Positions 51,619-62,936 of a stretch of 64,000 bases of DNA are shown here, piece after piece. Origin of the DNA: Rana temporaria (lineage: Eukaryota; Chordata; Amphibia; Anura; Ranidae); the NCBI RefSeq assembly GCF_905171775.1, contig NC_053489.1, forward strand, positions 330,556,089 to 330,620,088, given 5' to 3'. Every line of letters starts with the position of its first letter. The stretch's first letter is position 1. The position numbers were made by a program, and so were the translations under genes. Below the pieces are notes generated by a model. It did not search any database and was not told where the DNA came from. It was given only the letters and a program-made list of their open reading frames with translations.

Positions 51619-51648
51619 GTCCAGTTTGATCCATCAGGGTCAAAATTC

Positions 51649-51990
51649 CTTAGGCCTCATACACACGACCAAGTTTCTCGTCAAAAACCAGCAAGAACCT
51701 TGCTGGGAGATATTTTTTGGTTGAGGAAACCGGTCGTGTGTACATTTTTGTCGAGGAAACTGTCGAGAAACTCGACGAGCCAAAAAGAGAGCAAGTTCTC
51801 TATTTTCTCGAGGGGAGTGTGAATTTGGCTCGTCGAGGTTCTCTGTATGTCTGTATGCTAAGAAACCCGCGCATGCTCAGAATAAAGTAGGAGACTACTT
51901 CAGTAAAAGCATCGTTTGTCATGGAGATAGCACATTCGTCATGCTGCCAACATTATTGCATCGTTTAAACGCCGCGCATTTCAAACATCT
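51649..51990. mobile_element. Partial miniature element, GGCCTCATACACACGACC terminus
   Basis: The left terminus is TTAGGCCTCATACACACGAC. Inside, a short inverted pair (GGTTGAGGAAACCGGTCGTG) and an ACTCGACGAGCC word set are followed by CGCGCATGCTCAGAATAAAG, the internal word also seen in the 9.0- and 11.5-kb elements. The right end was not found. Confidence 0.6.
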
Positions 51991-52614
51991 TTACATTGGG
52001 ACAAAAATGAACACTAATTTACTTATTTTGCTGCTGATATTCACACAGATTAGTGACAAGTTTGTTTAACCTTTTCCATGCTGATCTCATGAATATTTTA
52101 AAATATTTTCTCTCTGCCGTTTTTGATTGCTTTATTTCAAATCCAGTTCTTCATTTAAGATTATTAAGATTATTAGTTTATTCTTATCAAATTTATAGTC
52201 ATATTCATGTTTTTTTTTCTGTCAAGTTTCCACCATTCTAACCTTCTTGTTTGGTCTTATCTGATCTGTCCCTTAATAATTATACCTTTTGTATTCTTTG
52301 TAAAGTTAACCTGCCTTCTCACAAGCGACATTTTTTTTTTGGAGGAGAAACACATAGACAAGTATGAACTGTAAACCAAAAAAAGACCATGTATTTAGGT
52401 CATGAACAGAAAGAAAAAAATCAATATAATAAATTAAAGACAGCACTCAATAACAGTTTGAATGTTGTTTTTAAAATTCACACACAATTTCCAGCTCATG
52501 ACTGTTGTAAAATGTTTTGAAAAGCCAATCATTCTGACCCCAGCAGTTTGCATTATTTTCTCAAAAACTTTTGTGGCCACTACTGACTAATGAAACATTA
52601 TTTTTGTTTAACAT
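51991..52614. other. Unassigned AT-rich DNA
   Basis: No gene or element recognised. Confidence 0.4.
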
Positions 52615-53128
52615 ATGAAAGTGGAGGTTCCACCAGAAAAAAAAAATTCCACCAAAAATTTGAAAATAAATAAATAAAATGGAACAAAATTTAAAATGTT
52701 TTACTCACCATAAATAGCTGTTGCTATGTGGAAGTCCCAAATCTGCCTCTTCATCCTCCGCTGTGGATTCTCTTCCTCCTCCTACACTGGGTGTCAACTT
52801 GTGAATGGGTCGTGCTGCATTCTGGGAACTGTGTGTGTCCCAGAAAGCAGCCGGCCCATTCACAAAGAGCCGCGCTGCTTGTGCATGCGCAGTAGAAAAC
52901 GGGCAGTGAAGCTGTACCGCTTCACTGCCTGTTTCCCTTACTGTGGATGGCGGCGCTTGGAGCTGCTAGGATCGAGGATCGGCCTCGGCGGGGGCTGACA
53001 TCGCTGGCGGCTAGGAAAGTTAAGTGTCCTTATTTAAGGTCAGCAGCTACAGTGTTATTATTTGCTGTATTTTTTAATTTTAGTTTTTGTAGTTTTTGTA
53101 ATGGAACATCTGCTTTAACATCTATTTT
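52615..53128 (+). mobile_element. Miniature element, second copy of the GGAACTCCAC type
   Basis: The left end AAAGTGGAGGTTCCACC is mirrored by GTAATGGAACATCTGCTTTAA on the right. The interior carries AATAGCTGTTGCTATGTGGA then GTCCCAAATCTGCC, matching 51193-51618 in the same orientation. GC-rich middle with CTGCGCATGCACAAGC-like words. No coding. Confidence 0.65.
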
Positions 53129-53166
53129 TCAGCAATTAAACCACACAAATTAACACATTTAAAGTA

Positions 53167-53688
53167 CTATACCGGGCTCCAGCCAGGCAAATCCGGCTGT
53201 TCCTCCAGGATGGAACGCTCCTCTTGATCGTGAGAGGGCTCCCCTTCAGAAGGAGGATCAGGTTGGCTGCAGGGAAGGCTGAAGGGAAGGCTGGAGGGAA
53301 GGCTGGACCTTGTTCTTCTCTGTCTGGGGGGAAGGCTGGAAAGTGACTCCCTTACTTCCAGGTGGTCATCCAGAAATGACAATCTGCTGTAGTATCACAG
53401 CGATGGGACATATACCTGCCCTGCTCCTGCTCCAGACCTCATCTAATCCAGGACCTTGTTGCGTTCCTTCCTGTATGAGCCTCTCAATGTCCCAATTCGA
53501 GTATCCAGCTGCTCAGCTGTAACATTGGGCCCCACCTGTCTGCGCACAAATGGCAGCAGGCTATTGAGTGCTGCCTTTCAAAGGTCTTGGTTTCTGGACC
53601 TAGGGTCTTTTGTGGCCCAAAGAACAGGCAGCTCTCTCCATTTGTCAATAAAAATTGCTAGGAAATCCCTTTTATTGAAATTATTCAT
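53167..53688 (-). pseudogene. MADF-domain DNA-binding protein, three in-frame stops
   Basis: From the ATG at 53688 the minus strand stays in one frame for 173 codons to a TAG at 53167, interrupted by three stops (TGA, TAG, TGA) and no frameshift. The first 95 residues read as a MADF domain: FLAIFIDKWRELPVLWATKD, then a run through LNSLLPFVRRQ, VTAEQLDTRIGTLRGSYRKE and the YVPSL/LSFLDDH end. A Ser/Pro/Glu-rich tail follows (QPDPPSEGEPSHDQEE). MADF proteins bind DNA and are known as the accessory protein of some PIF-type transposons. It lies head to head with the Myb-like gene at 54472, with 783 bases between the two start codons. Stops at likely CpG or TGG positions suggest slow neutral decay. 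Confidence 0.8.
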
Positions 53689-54471
53689 TTTTTCTGCAAG
53701 ACAAAAAAAAAATATTGACAATCACAGTCTAGAAACTGGAGTAATCTTTATCCCCATATAGCCCTTAAATGTCTTTGCAGTATAGTCCACTGATGTCCCA
53801 AGTTCAAAGTATAGCTACACACTCGTCGTTCAACCGTCTTCCTCCGCACCCCAAACGTACGTACGACACATGTGTGTATGTTTTCCCGCCCCTTCTCTTT
53901 TGTCGCACAAACGACAAGAAGGAATTAGCTGAGCAGGTGTTGGGATACTCGGTCATGTTCATCAGGAAACGAAGCCCTGGTGTGTGTAACGAGGCGTAGA
54001 TCATCATTTTGGGGTGAAACATTATAAAAGCACTACGCTCAAGTTTTGTCATGAATTCAAACGACGATATTCATCATGCAAAAAGCAACGCCTTTCATGG
54101 TAAAAGAACGACATTTCCCACACAACATAGTTTTTGCAAAATGCTCTAGAAAAGTGTGGTTACTTACAGCACGTACGACGGCACTATAAATGGCCATTTC
54201 CATGCCAGATCTTGGCTGACTAAAATCACAGACAAGTTCTGTTTATTGTAGCTTTCTGCTAGGTTAACACCATATCTAGCCCACAAACTCAAACGTTAAC
54301 AAAATTTTGTTACGTACCGTCGTATGACACGGTCGTTGGTTCCGTCTTCTTCTACAGATTGTGAACGCCGCCACGTGGTATCCCTTTATACACGCACATA
54401 CTCCGCGCGTTTCCACACCCCTGACGTTCTGTCTAGTGCTTTCCCCGCCCCTTCTCTCTCGTTTCACCAAC
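53689..54471. promoter_or_regulatory. Intergenic region between divergent MADF and Myb-like genes
   Basis: Plus-strand TATA candidates are TATAAAAG at 54023-54030 and TATAAA at 54185-54190. A TTTCCCCGCCCCTTCTCTCT segment just before the Myb-like start (54441-54460) is echoed upstream by TTCCCGCCCCTTCTCTTTTG at 53882-53901, suggesting a duplicated promoter piece. CGTACGTACGACAC (53855-53868) and TACGTACCGTCGTATGACAC (54311-54330) are TACG-rich words that could belong to transposon subterminal sites. Confidence 0.4.
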
Positions 54472-55724
54472 ATGGAGAACATGACAGCATCACCCCAGCA
54501 CCACAACACGCCATCACCAGCACAGGAGACAGGCCAGACTTCCGCTGACCCCTCCAGATCCACCAGGAGAAGGAGATACAAGGCGAGTAACATGACCTTC
54601 CGGGAGATGGTCGAAATGGTGACTATACTCAAGGAAGAAGACTATGATGCCAAGCATGGCCCATATGAATTTCCAAACAAACTGAAGGCCCAGATAATGG
54701 AGAAGGTGGTGAGGCGTCTCCAGAGAAAATTTGGGGTCAGAAGATCGAAGGAGCAACTACGGAAACAATGGTCAGACCTCAAATTGCGAGAGCCAGACCA
54801 GATGAAGAAGATCAGAAGAGAGATTAGAAGAAGTAAGTAATTTTTATGTGTAATCCTTTTTTGTCTTTACTATTTGCGCCATGTGCTTTTTCTTTAAGGT
54901 TGTACTGTATGTATTTCATGTTTGTGGGCCCAATAATTTGTCATAAAAGTCATCGTTCATTCAGAACGACGACTCGTACGACCAAATATTGTGCCCACAA
55001 ACATGAAAGTTGTGACATCTTATTTTTTTTTTGTGAGATCAATTGTGTAATTAATGTAGATGTGTTTTTAACTAGATTTTAATACTCAAAATTAAGACAA
55101 TATACAGTAAAAGGAGAGTCTGCTCAGCAGTTGGTGACAGTGGGTGACACATGTAGCACAATTGTTGTCCACAAAAACGTAACTATTTAGGAGTTAACAC
55201 AGAGGTGAGGTGATCCTGTGGATACTTGGTTTGCTTCCATGTAGAAAACTAAACCAAAGGTACAACGATTTTAATCATCTTTGGGAATTCCTACAATCCT
55301 GTGTCCTGCTTAGAGGGGTTGTAAAAACTAACAATAGTCCCAGAAATTATTAAAAGAATGATTCATATTCCTCTTTCAGGCCTACAATCTTTTTAAAGCA
55401 TGTTTACCTTTTCTTCATTCTTGTAGGGCGACATGAAGCAGAGCGCCAAGATAACATGCAAGCCACACCCCAGCGGGATGAAGATAAGGCTGCCACCACA
55501 TCCGGTAAAGTATCATCTACCACAGCTTCAGGTAATCTAGATGTAGGCCTGCATAATTTTAATAAATGGTTTTGTCCCACATTTCAGGAGCAGGTGGTGG
55601 ATTTGACAGCTACAGCGCCCAGCTGCTGATTTCAGATGTGTTGGCGTGCAGGGAAGAAATTGATGACATAAATATAGCCAGCAGAGAAATTATCCAGAGA
55701 ACCAGAAGGGTGGAAATTAAATAA
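54472..55724 (+). CDS. Myb/SANT-like accessory protein of a PIF/Harbinger transposon, three exons
   Basis: I read three exons: 54472-54832, 55427-55531 and 55588-55724. Introns begin GTAAGT and GTAATC and end TTGTAG and TTTCAG; phases match and the joined frame gives 200 residues ending at TAA. The N-terminus is Ser/Thr/Pro-rich with a basic RRRRYK. Residues about 42-112 form the Myb/SANT-like domain: MTFREMVEMVTILKEEDYD, IMEKVVRRLQRKFGVRRS and QLRKQWSDLKLRE. A charged C-terminal segment (LISDVLACREEIDDINIASR) may mediate contacts. In Harbinger elements this protein binds the transposon ends and helps bring the transposase to the nucleus. A frame 37 codons longer at the front exists (from 54361), but the start at 54472 has the better context ACCAACATGG. 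It converges on the broken transposase gene. The intact splice sites and frame are notable. Confidence 0.82.
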
Positions 55725-55782
55725 AAAAATAATATTGATGTTCTGGGGGAGGGTTTGATTGTATATTTGAATAGAGAGAAAA

Positions 55783-56010
55783 AAAACAGATTATCTTTGT
55801 ATTTTTGAATGTAAAAAAACAAAAAACAAAAAACAGATTATCCTTGTATTTTTGAATGTAAAAAAAAGAAAAAAGAAAAAAGGATTATCTTTGTATTTTT
55901 GAATAGAAAAAAAAAACAAAAAAAAAAGATTATCTTTGGATTTTTGAGTGTAAAAAAAAACAGATTATCTCTGTATTTTTTAATGTAAAAAAAAGAAAAA
56001 ATTGAAAAAA
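55783..56010 (+). repeat. A-rich roughly 45-bp tandem repeat
   Basis: Five degenerate copies of GATTATCTTTGTATTTTTGA followed by AATGTAAAAAAAAC. It lies just downstream of the Myb-like gene, between it and the converging transposase, and probably forms the shared 3' untranslated area. Confidence 0.8.
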
Positions 56011-56289
56011 ATGATGTGAAAATGTATAAATACCCAAATAAAAATTAACATGATTGTTACAAAATCAAAATTTTGGGATACTCAAAAAAGTGTGTGGTGT
56101 TTTTCTTAAAGAACCTATAACTTTACATGTGTTTACTTTTGGTGTTACCTGGGGAATGGTTGATAGTTGACAATGAAAATACACTTGACACTACATGTAG
56201 TACACTATGAAAAATAAGGAGGCAGCTAAAATAAACACAAGCGAGACATTCCAATTTTTGGGTACACAAATTTTTACTTTTGTTTATAA
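56011..56289. other. Unassigned 3' flank of converging genes
   Basis: AT-rich; includes AAATAAAAATTAAC (56036-56049), a possible polyadenylation signal for the plus-strand gene. No coding. Confidence 0.4.
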
Positions 56290-56778
56290 AAAAACTAAGC
56301 CAAATTGGCTTGTGAGGGAATGGCCCCCCTACCCATAAAGTAGTCCATATATTGATCCCGGACTGCACGGGCACTTTGGGGGGCAAGCCAGTACGGGCAG
56401 GTTCCAGGCCCGGCAATGTTTGATCCGGATTGGTCCAGCCTCGGGCCCAACCGTGGCCATATATGTCGGAGCTTGTCTCCGCAAAAAGTTGTGCAAAATG
56501 CAGCATGCAAAGATAATGTAGTTCCATTTGTACTCCGCCATATGGATAGATGTCAAAAAGAGGCAGAACCGGCTGGCCATTATCCCAAAGGCGTTTTTCC
56601 ACCACCCTTCGGGCTCTGGCCAGCCGGTATTTGAACACCCTCCTCTCTGGGGTGAGGGTTCGCTGGGGGAATGGCCTCATAAGATGGGGTCCCAGGCCAA
56701 AAGCTTCATCAGCCAAAAAGACGAAGGGGAGTCCTTCCACATTCTCAGCATCCGGTGGCAATGCTAGATCTTCATCTT
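56290..56778 (-). pseudogene. PIF/Harbinger DDE transposase, C-terminal part
   Basis: Minus-strand residues include LPFVFLADEAFGLGPHLMRP (second catalytic Asp in ADEAF), then ERRVFKYRLARARRVVE. One extra A in the following A run (about 56597-56601) shifts the frame away from the ENAFG-type third motif, which is readable only in the next frame together with FLTSIHMAEYK and FACCILHNFLRR, the typical Harbinger C-terminal block. The upstream half of the gene lies at 62937 and beyond, across the inserted L1. The frame at the junction (QDEDL then ALPPD) joins exactly when the L1 and one copy of its target duplication are removed. Confidence 0.88.
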
Positions 56779-57342
56779 TTTTTTTTAAATCAAAAACAAG
56801 TTTATTATAGAAAAATAGAGATACAATCACATGGTTGCACACAGGCAGGTAAGTATCATTTGCAGTATACAGGGGAAAAAACAAGGGTCAGGATACAATC
56901 TTATATCAGCGTATATCAGGTTTCGGTCTAACACCAATGTACTCTAATGGCATGCCTGCCAACATAAACGTAAACAAGGCAGTTATAAGAAAGTGTTACA
57001 CTTTACAATACTACATGCAGTATGCATTATTACCCTGGTAAATGTAGTCTGACTGTGCACAGAAGCATCCAACTGCAATCTCAGGAGGTGAGAGAAAGTT
57101 TCACAAACTAAGGTTGAGAGAAAAGGGAGGAGGGGAGACAGGTAGTGAAAAAGAGTGAGAAAGAAAGAAAAGGGAAGAAAAAGATAAGAAAGAGGAAGGG
57201 AAAAGAAAAAGAAAAAAAGAACTGTGGACCACCATTATGTTCTCAACATCTTTTTGGGTTCACCAATGAGTGGTGTAGCATGCCCCACTCTCTCTCTCAT
57301 TCACAGCGCAGTCGCATTCCCACACCCTGAAACAAAGGCATT

Positions 57343-60300
57343 TTATCCCTGCAATAATCTGTCCCTCACCAACTGCAAGGGGCCTAGTCCCGGTACATCT
57401 AGCCATGGCTGCCACATTGAATAAAATTTCTTTAATGCACCCCGATGTTGGTATGTTAACTTTTCGCGTATTAAAATACTGTTGACCTGTGTCACCCATT
57501 GTGTGCCTGTCGGTACCCTAGGGGTTATCCATAGTTTAGCTATCTCTTTGCGGGCGACATAAAGCAATCGTAGCACTGCGGTATGGCCATTTGGGGGAAG
57601 GTCAGGTAGTTCCAAGGCACCAAGGAGGCAAACCACTGGATCAGTAATAACTGGTATCTGAAACACCTGAGCTATAGTATCCAGAACGAATTTCCAATAC
57701 CGGAATAACTTGGGGCACTTCCACATCATGTGTAGCAGATCACCAGTTTGTGCAGTGCATTTTGGGCACAAGGGGGTGTCCCTAAAGCCCCATTTGTGTA
57801 GCCTGGCTGGGGTCCTGTACACCCTATGTAGTAAATATAAATGTGATAGTCTTTGAGATGCAGAGACTGAGACTAAGGGGGCGGATGTCAGACACAACTC
57901 CCAGGTTTCCCCATCTATAGGTCCCAAGTCACGCTCCCACCCACGTCTGCAGGGAAGTTTACTGGCATCATGAGTGTGTTGGAGCAGTCTTGCATATACC
58001 CGTGAAATCATACCTGCCCTGTCCTCCGTGGAGAGCACATCTCTCATCAGAGGGTGCGCTGCCACAACCAGTGGGGAGAGTCTACCCTCACACTGTACTG
58101 CGTGTCTCAACTGTAGGTATTGATAGAATTGGGTGTTATGTAACCCAAAGTCCTCTTTCATGGCCACAAAAGTTTTAAAGACAGTGCCAGAGAACAACTG
58201 GATAACATAATGTATCCCGAGCCTCTCCCATGGGCCGAAGCCCTTCAGTGTAAAGAGCTCCCCTAAATATTTATTTCTCCAAATTGGAGTGAACTGGCAG
58301 ATCGCTTTAAGTTTAAAAGTGTTTCTCACATATTTCCATAGAGTGTTCAATAGAGATATCGTGGGAAGAGTATCAGGGAACTGGGTAAGACCAGCCTCCA
58401 GATACACCAGTGCCGGGAGTGCCGAATCTATTGGGACTATCAATGACCTAATCGGATCCGAGTCATCAACCACAGCCCAATTACCAAGATGCTGGAGCTG
58501 TGAGGCTATAAAATAGGACCTCGAGTGTGGGACCGCTAGGCCCCCCTGATCTTTTGTAAGCTGCAGTGAGTGTAGACTAATACGAGCCACTTTTCCCCCC
58601 CAGATTAGTTCCCTAAACTGAGAGTCTATCCGAGTAAACCATCTATGGGCAATCCAAATTGGAGAGTTGTGAAAGATGTACAGGAGTTGAGGCGCCCAAA
58701 CCATCTTAATTAGATTGACTCTACCAGTCACGGACAGTGGCAATTTCCTCCAGGCTGAGCATTTTAGGCGGAGTTTTTGTAGCAATGGAGATAGATTCCT
58801 GTCTAGGTATTGAAGCGGGAGTGGTGTGACCTGTATGCCCAAATAACGAAATTCATCCACCACAGCAATGTCCCTTGCGCAGTCAGGCAATGGACCCGGC
58901 AGGGGATCTAAGGGCATAAGAACCGATTTATTCCAATTAATAGAGAAACCCGAGAGCTGACCGAAGCCAGCAATTAGGTTCATAACATTTTTTAAAGAGC
59001 TGTCTGTATCTCCCAAGTATATTAGAGTGTCATCCGCATAAAGGGAAACCACATCTTTCCTAGGTCCTCTCTGAAACCCCACTATTTCCTGCATATGCCT
59101 GATATGTATGGCCAGTGGTTCGAGAGCCAGGGCGAACAACAGGGGCGACAGAGGGCACCCCTGCCGGGTGCCCCTAGCAAGATGGAAGGGTTCCGATACT
59201 TCCCCGTTGACGCGCATTCTCGCCGACGGGGAACTATACAACAGCTGAACCCACTTCAAAAACGTGGAGCCCACCCCAAATCGACTAAGGACTTCCCAAA
59301 GATAGGGCCATTCTACACTGTCGAACGCCTTGGCGGCGTCCAACGATAGAACCACCCTATTTCCTACATTGTCCGGGGGGATTTGCAAGTTTAAGAAGAG
59401 TCTGCGCAGGTTCTGCGAAGTTGACCTCGTCGGGATAAACCCCGACTGATCTCTGTGAATCACTTTTTGTATGCATTTAGCCAACCTGCTAGCCAGAGCC
59501 CTGGCCAACAGCTTGACATCACATGTCAGAAGTGAGATCGGCCTATAGGAATCCGGTGACAAGGGTTCCTTACCGGGTTTCAACAGGACCACCACAAGGG
59601 CCTCATTCATAGATGGGGGGAGGAAACCCGTTTCAAGTGCATGGTTATAGACTTTAAGAAGAGTAGGGAGGAGTTGGGTAGCATATCTCTTGTACACTTC
59701 AGATGGTAACCCGTCAGCCCCCGGGGCTCAACCATTTTTCGAGTGTGCCAGTGCTTCTAGCAATTCCTCCTCAGTTAAAGGAGCATTGAGCAGGGCAACA
59801 TCCGAAGCAGACAAAGATGGAATAGGGTATTTGTCCAGAAACGAGTGAATCTCGGCCTGGGTGGGGTTAACTTTGGAAGAATATACTTCCTGAAAAAAAA
59901 GTTTGAAGGCCTCTATAACTTCCTTAGTTGAGTGACACGGAGTCCCCGCGTGATTCGTGATCGACATAATGTGAGAGGAGGATTGTTGTGATCTAGCTAG
60001 TAGTGCTAACATGTGACCTGTGTTTTCACCCTCTTCAAAGTGGCTCTGCTGTAGGAAGAAACGTTTATTTTCAGCTAACTGCATGGATAGGTCTTTAAGT
60101 AAGGTTTGTGTCGCTAGCCACGAACGTCTATTATCGTCCGTGGGGTCAGCTATGTATCTGGCTTCAGAGGATCCCACCTCCTCCAGCACCGACATCTCCC
60201 ACTTCTTTGTGGACGTTTTAACCCTGGAAATTTCCCTAATAAATTGGCCTCTGAGGAAGGCTTTAATCGTGTCCCATATCACGTCCAATGTTGCCGTGTT

Positions 60301-61137
60301 CAAATTTCGTTCAAGGAAATTTGTGAGTAGTTCCGGGATAGGGTCTGGATCTGGAATAAGCGATAGCCAGAAGGGGTTGAGCTTCCAAAGGGTATTACCC
60401 CTGCGGGCTCCACACCTGATGTCTATTGACAATGGGGAGTGGTCCGAGACCTGCCTGGGGTGGTACTGGGAGGACTCCAACATTGGTAGGAGCAGATCAT
60501 TCCCTAAACCAAGGTCAATTCTGGACAGGCATCCAATAGAGGCCGATTGACATGAGTAAACCCTGGCCTCCGGGTTATGAGCCCTCCAGACATCTGTGAG
60601 GCCCATTTCCGCTAGTAAGCGGGCAAACGAAGTAGGCCCGCTCCCTCCCCGTACTCCCACTTCTCCTTGTGCAGACATTCTATCCCTAGTATTGTCTAGA
60701 CAGTTATTAAAATCACCGATCACTAATACAGGTATTCCCGTAAAGCGGGCCATGAAATCGGTCAATACCTTCAATACACTAGATGAAAAAGGAGGAGGAA
60801 TATATATTCCAGCCAAAATACATTTAGTACCGTGTATACAGCATAAAATAAAGATATACCTCCCATCGGGGTCAATTTGTGTTTTCAGGACCGTAAATTG
60901 CGCGCCCTGCTTGACCAGGATACTCACCCCCCTCGAGTACACTGAGAAGGTAGAATGAAATTGGTGGCTAAATTGCCTTACCGCAAATTGGGGCGTGGAG
61001 GTCGGGGGGAGGTGAGTCTCCTGCAGACAAATAATATCAGCAGCTATCCGCTTGACCGTACGGAGCACGGCCAGGCGCTTAACCGGGTTGTTTAAACCCC
61101 TCACATTCCAAGACACAAATCTAGTCAGTGCAGCCAT
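57343..61137 (-). pseudogene. L1 ORF2: endonuclease and reverse transcriptase, one premature TGA
   Basis: The frame runs 1264 codons from the ATG at 61137 to the stop at 57343 with a single interruption, TGA at 59730-59728 (codon 470). The endonuclease shows SWNVRGL (Asn 11), CLQETH (Glu 40), VIGDFNNC (Asp 142), SRIDLG (Asp 208) and SDHSPL (His 233). After the stop, numbering from the Met at 59697, the reverse transcriptase has DQSGFIPTRSTSQN (83-96), LSLDAAKAFDSVEW (117-130, catalytic Asp), TRQGCPLSPLLFALALEPLA (177-196) and SLYADDTLIY (218-227, catalytic YADD). A C-terminal CPKC...H...C cluster completes the protein. The TGA is most simply a CpG transition of CGA between endonuclease and RT. 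The protein would nick DNA and reverse-transcribe its own RNA. Confidence 0.95.
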
Positions 61138-61670
61138 TGTAGTTTAGAAACAGGTAAAATATGCATGGTAATAACAATACTATCATATTGAGTATAAGGA
61201 TGGTAGATCAGACCGGCAAGGAGGAAATAGGCATCCGATCTCCGGCAGACGCAAGAGATATGTATCGGGGTAGGAAGGTGCGACATCAGTAGTAGGGATG
61301 AGACAAAGAGCAATGTGCAATACACAGTTGAGGTAGTTACAAGAGGGGGGGCAAGTTCAGGACGTGAGTGGAACATGACGAATCGAGGTGGTCCTCCAGC
61401 GAGGTTGCTCAGAAGATGAAGGGATAGTAGAAGAAAAAACAAAGTCATATAACCACAGGCCAACATGGCCAAACTTATGTGCTCGTAGGCAAGGTGGGGC
61501 CGCAGCCAGATCCACATGGGGGCAACAGTGGAAGTGCACCAAAGCGTTCAAACTTCTCAGCAGCTAAAACAAAGTAGCCCAATTGGTAAAATGTGGATTA
61601 AACATCAGCAGCTTCTCCGCCTTGGAATAGGAACAAACAGGTAGTTGTCAGCGATAATTAAATCAGTGTA
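61138..61670 (-). other. Spacer between L1 ORF1 and ORF2
   Basis: About 530 bases without a conserved frame. The short minus-strand frames here (for example 61517-61125) have no recognisable domain. The segment would carry any signal for ORF2 translation, which I cannot identify. Confidence 0.6.
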
Positions 61671-62768
61671 TTACCCGTCCTGTTGAGCGCGGCGTTGGAT
61701 GCGACCATCACGGATTGAGCGTTCCTCTCTGTCCAGCCACTGTGCAGCCGAAGACGGAAGGTCAAAAAAGTGAACGGAGCCTAGAGCTTCCACCCTTAGC
61801 TTAGAGGGGTATAGCATAGCATACTTTACATCTAGAGCTCTGAGGCGACGTTTAATGTCTATAAACTTTGCACGTTGCTTTTGTAGCTCAGCAGAGAAAT
61901 CAGGAAAGCAGGAGATTTTAGCATTATCAATCTTCATGGCTTCAGGTTTAAGCCTGGCATTGCGCAGTATAGCATCCCTATCTTTATAATGGAGCAGTTT
62001 AAATAGAAAGGGTCTTGGAGGGGCCCCCGGTGGCAGAGGCCGGGAAGGCACTCTGTGTGCTCTCTCAACTGAGAATAATGGAGTGAAAGCTTCTTTGCCA
62101 AAAGCAGTCACCAGCCAGTTTTCAATAAACTCAACAGGGTCCTTTCCTTCAGCTCTTTCAGGCAGACCAACCAATCTCACGTTATTCCTTCTCATTCTGT
62201 TCTCTAATTCCTCTAATCGGGATGAGTGTTGAGTGAGGAGATGGTTATTATATGAGAGATCTCTTTGCATGGGGGCCATGTCATCCTCAATGGAGCTTAT
62301 CCTGCCCTCTGCAGCAGAGGTTCTCTCCCTCAATTTTTGTGCATCTTGCCTCAAAAATGTTATTTCCGCCTTAACCCCTTTAATGTCAGCAGTCAGGGCA
62401 GCTAGGGAGGTATTGCATGTGGTAATGGCCGCAAAAATGTCTCTAAGTGAGGGCTCACTATCAGAAGCAGGGCTGGGGAGAGACTGCGGCCTAGTGGGGT
62501 TGCTATTAGGAGTACTCACGGCGCTCCATAGGAATTCCGGGCCTCCGCCATCCTCCAGAGGGACAGTATCGTCCGTATCAGATGTTCCCCCGGCCAGCTC
62601 GCTCTGTCTCTCCGGGAGAGCGCTGGGATCTGCAGCCAGTACTCTGGAGAAGAGTCTCTCCGCTCCATCCCTGTGCTTCTCCTTGGCTGTGCGGGAGGCC
62701 TGCGCGCCATCTTGGCTTGCCATGCTGTCTGCAGCTCGGTTTGCGTTTTGCCTCCTAGCTGCCGACAT
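61671..62768 (-). CDS. L1 ORF1 RNA-binding chaperone
   Basis: This is a 365-residue protein with the L1 ORF1 layout. The N-terminus is low-complexity and polar. Residues about 108-192 are heptad-rich and predicted coiled coil (IKGVKAEITFLRQDAQKLRE, SSRLEELENRMRRNN), which would trimerise the protein. An RNA-recognition-motif fold follows at about 194-275, with NNVRLVGLPERAEG and RPFLFKLLHYKDRDAILR. A C-terminal domain at about 280-345 holds a basic KFIDIKRRLRALDVKYAMLYPSKL-like segment (split here by residues 301-324). It binds L1 RNA with ORF2 protein in the cytoplasm. The frame is fully open, the start is the first ATG after a 168-base leader, and the stop is 533 bases before ORF2. Confidence 0.93.
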   Translation of the reverse strand: MSAARRQNANRAADSMASQDGAQASRTAKEKHRDGAERLFSRVLAADPSALPERQSELAGGTSDTDDTVPLEDGGGPEFLWSAVSTPNSNPTRPQSLPSPASDSEPSLRDIFAAITTCNTSLAALTADIKGVKAEITFLRQDAQKLRERTSAAEGRISSIEDDMAPMQRDLSYNNHLLTQHSSRLEELENRMRRNNVRLVGLPERAEGKDPVEFIENWLVTAFGKEAFTPLFSVERAHRVPSRPLPPGAPPRPFLFKLLHYKDRDAILRNARLKPEAMKIDNAKISCFPDFSAELQKQRAKFIDIKRRLRALDVKYAMLYPSKLRVEALGSVHFFDLPSSAAQWLDREERSIRDGRIQRRAQQDG

Positions 62769-62936
62769 CCTCTTCGGATCTAGGAACGGAGGGCACCGGG
62801 ATGATCAGGGCACTGTTCCGCAGCACTTGGGCACCAAGACCAGGCAGGACGGGCAACGTGCAGGATGGATGTCAGGAGATTCGACGGAGAGAGCTGAGAG
62901 TGCGTCCGGTTACATCGGCTGCCTGGCCACGCCCCC

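Larger units (their letters stand above)
56779..62936 (-). mobile_element. Near full-length L1-group LINE with 15-bp target duplication
   Basis: The element reads on the minus strand: a short GC-rich 5' leader starting GGGGGGCGTGGCC, ORF1, a 530-base spacer, ORF2, a GA-rich 3' untranslated region and an A run (T run at 56779-56786 on plus). CTAGATCTTCATCTT flanks it on both sides (56764-56778 and 62937-62951). It sits in the transposase gene of a PIF/Harbinger element. At 6.16 kb with an open ORF1 and one stop in ORF2 it is the youngest LINE in the window. Confidence 0.95.

Noticed and set aside
54361..54471. Upstream in-frame extension of the Myb-like protein
   Set aside because: The start at 54472 has a better ATG context, and the extension has no Harbinger-like sequence; it may be 5' untranslated.
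60020..60958. Plus-strand frames of 176 and 120 residues opposite L1 ORF2
   Set aside because: Antisense shadows of the endonuclease and linker coding sequence.
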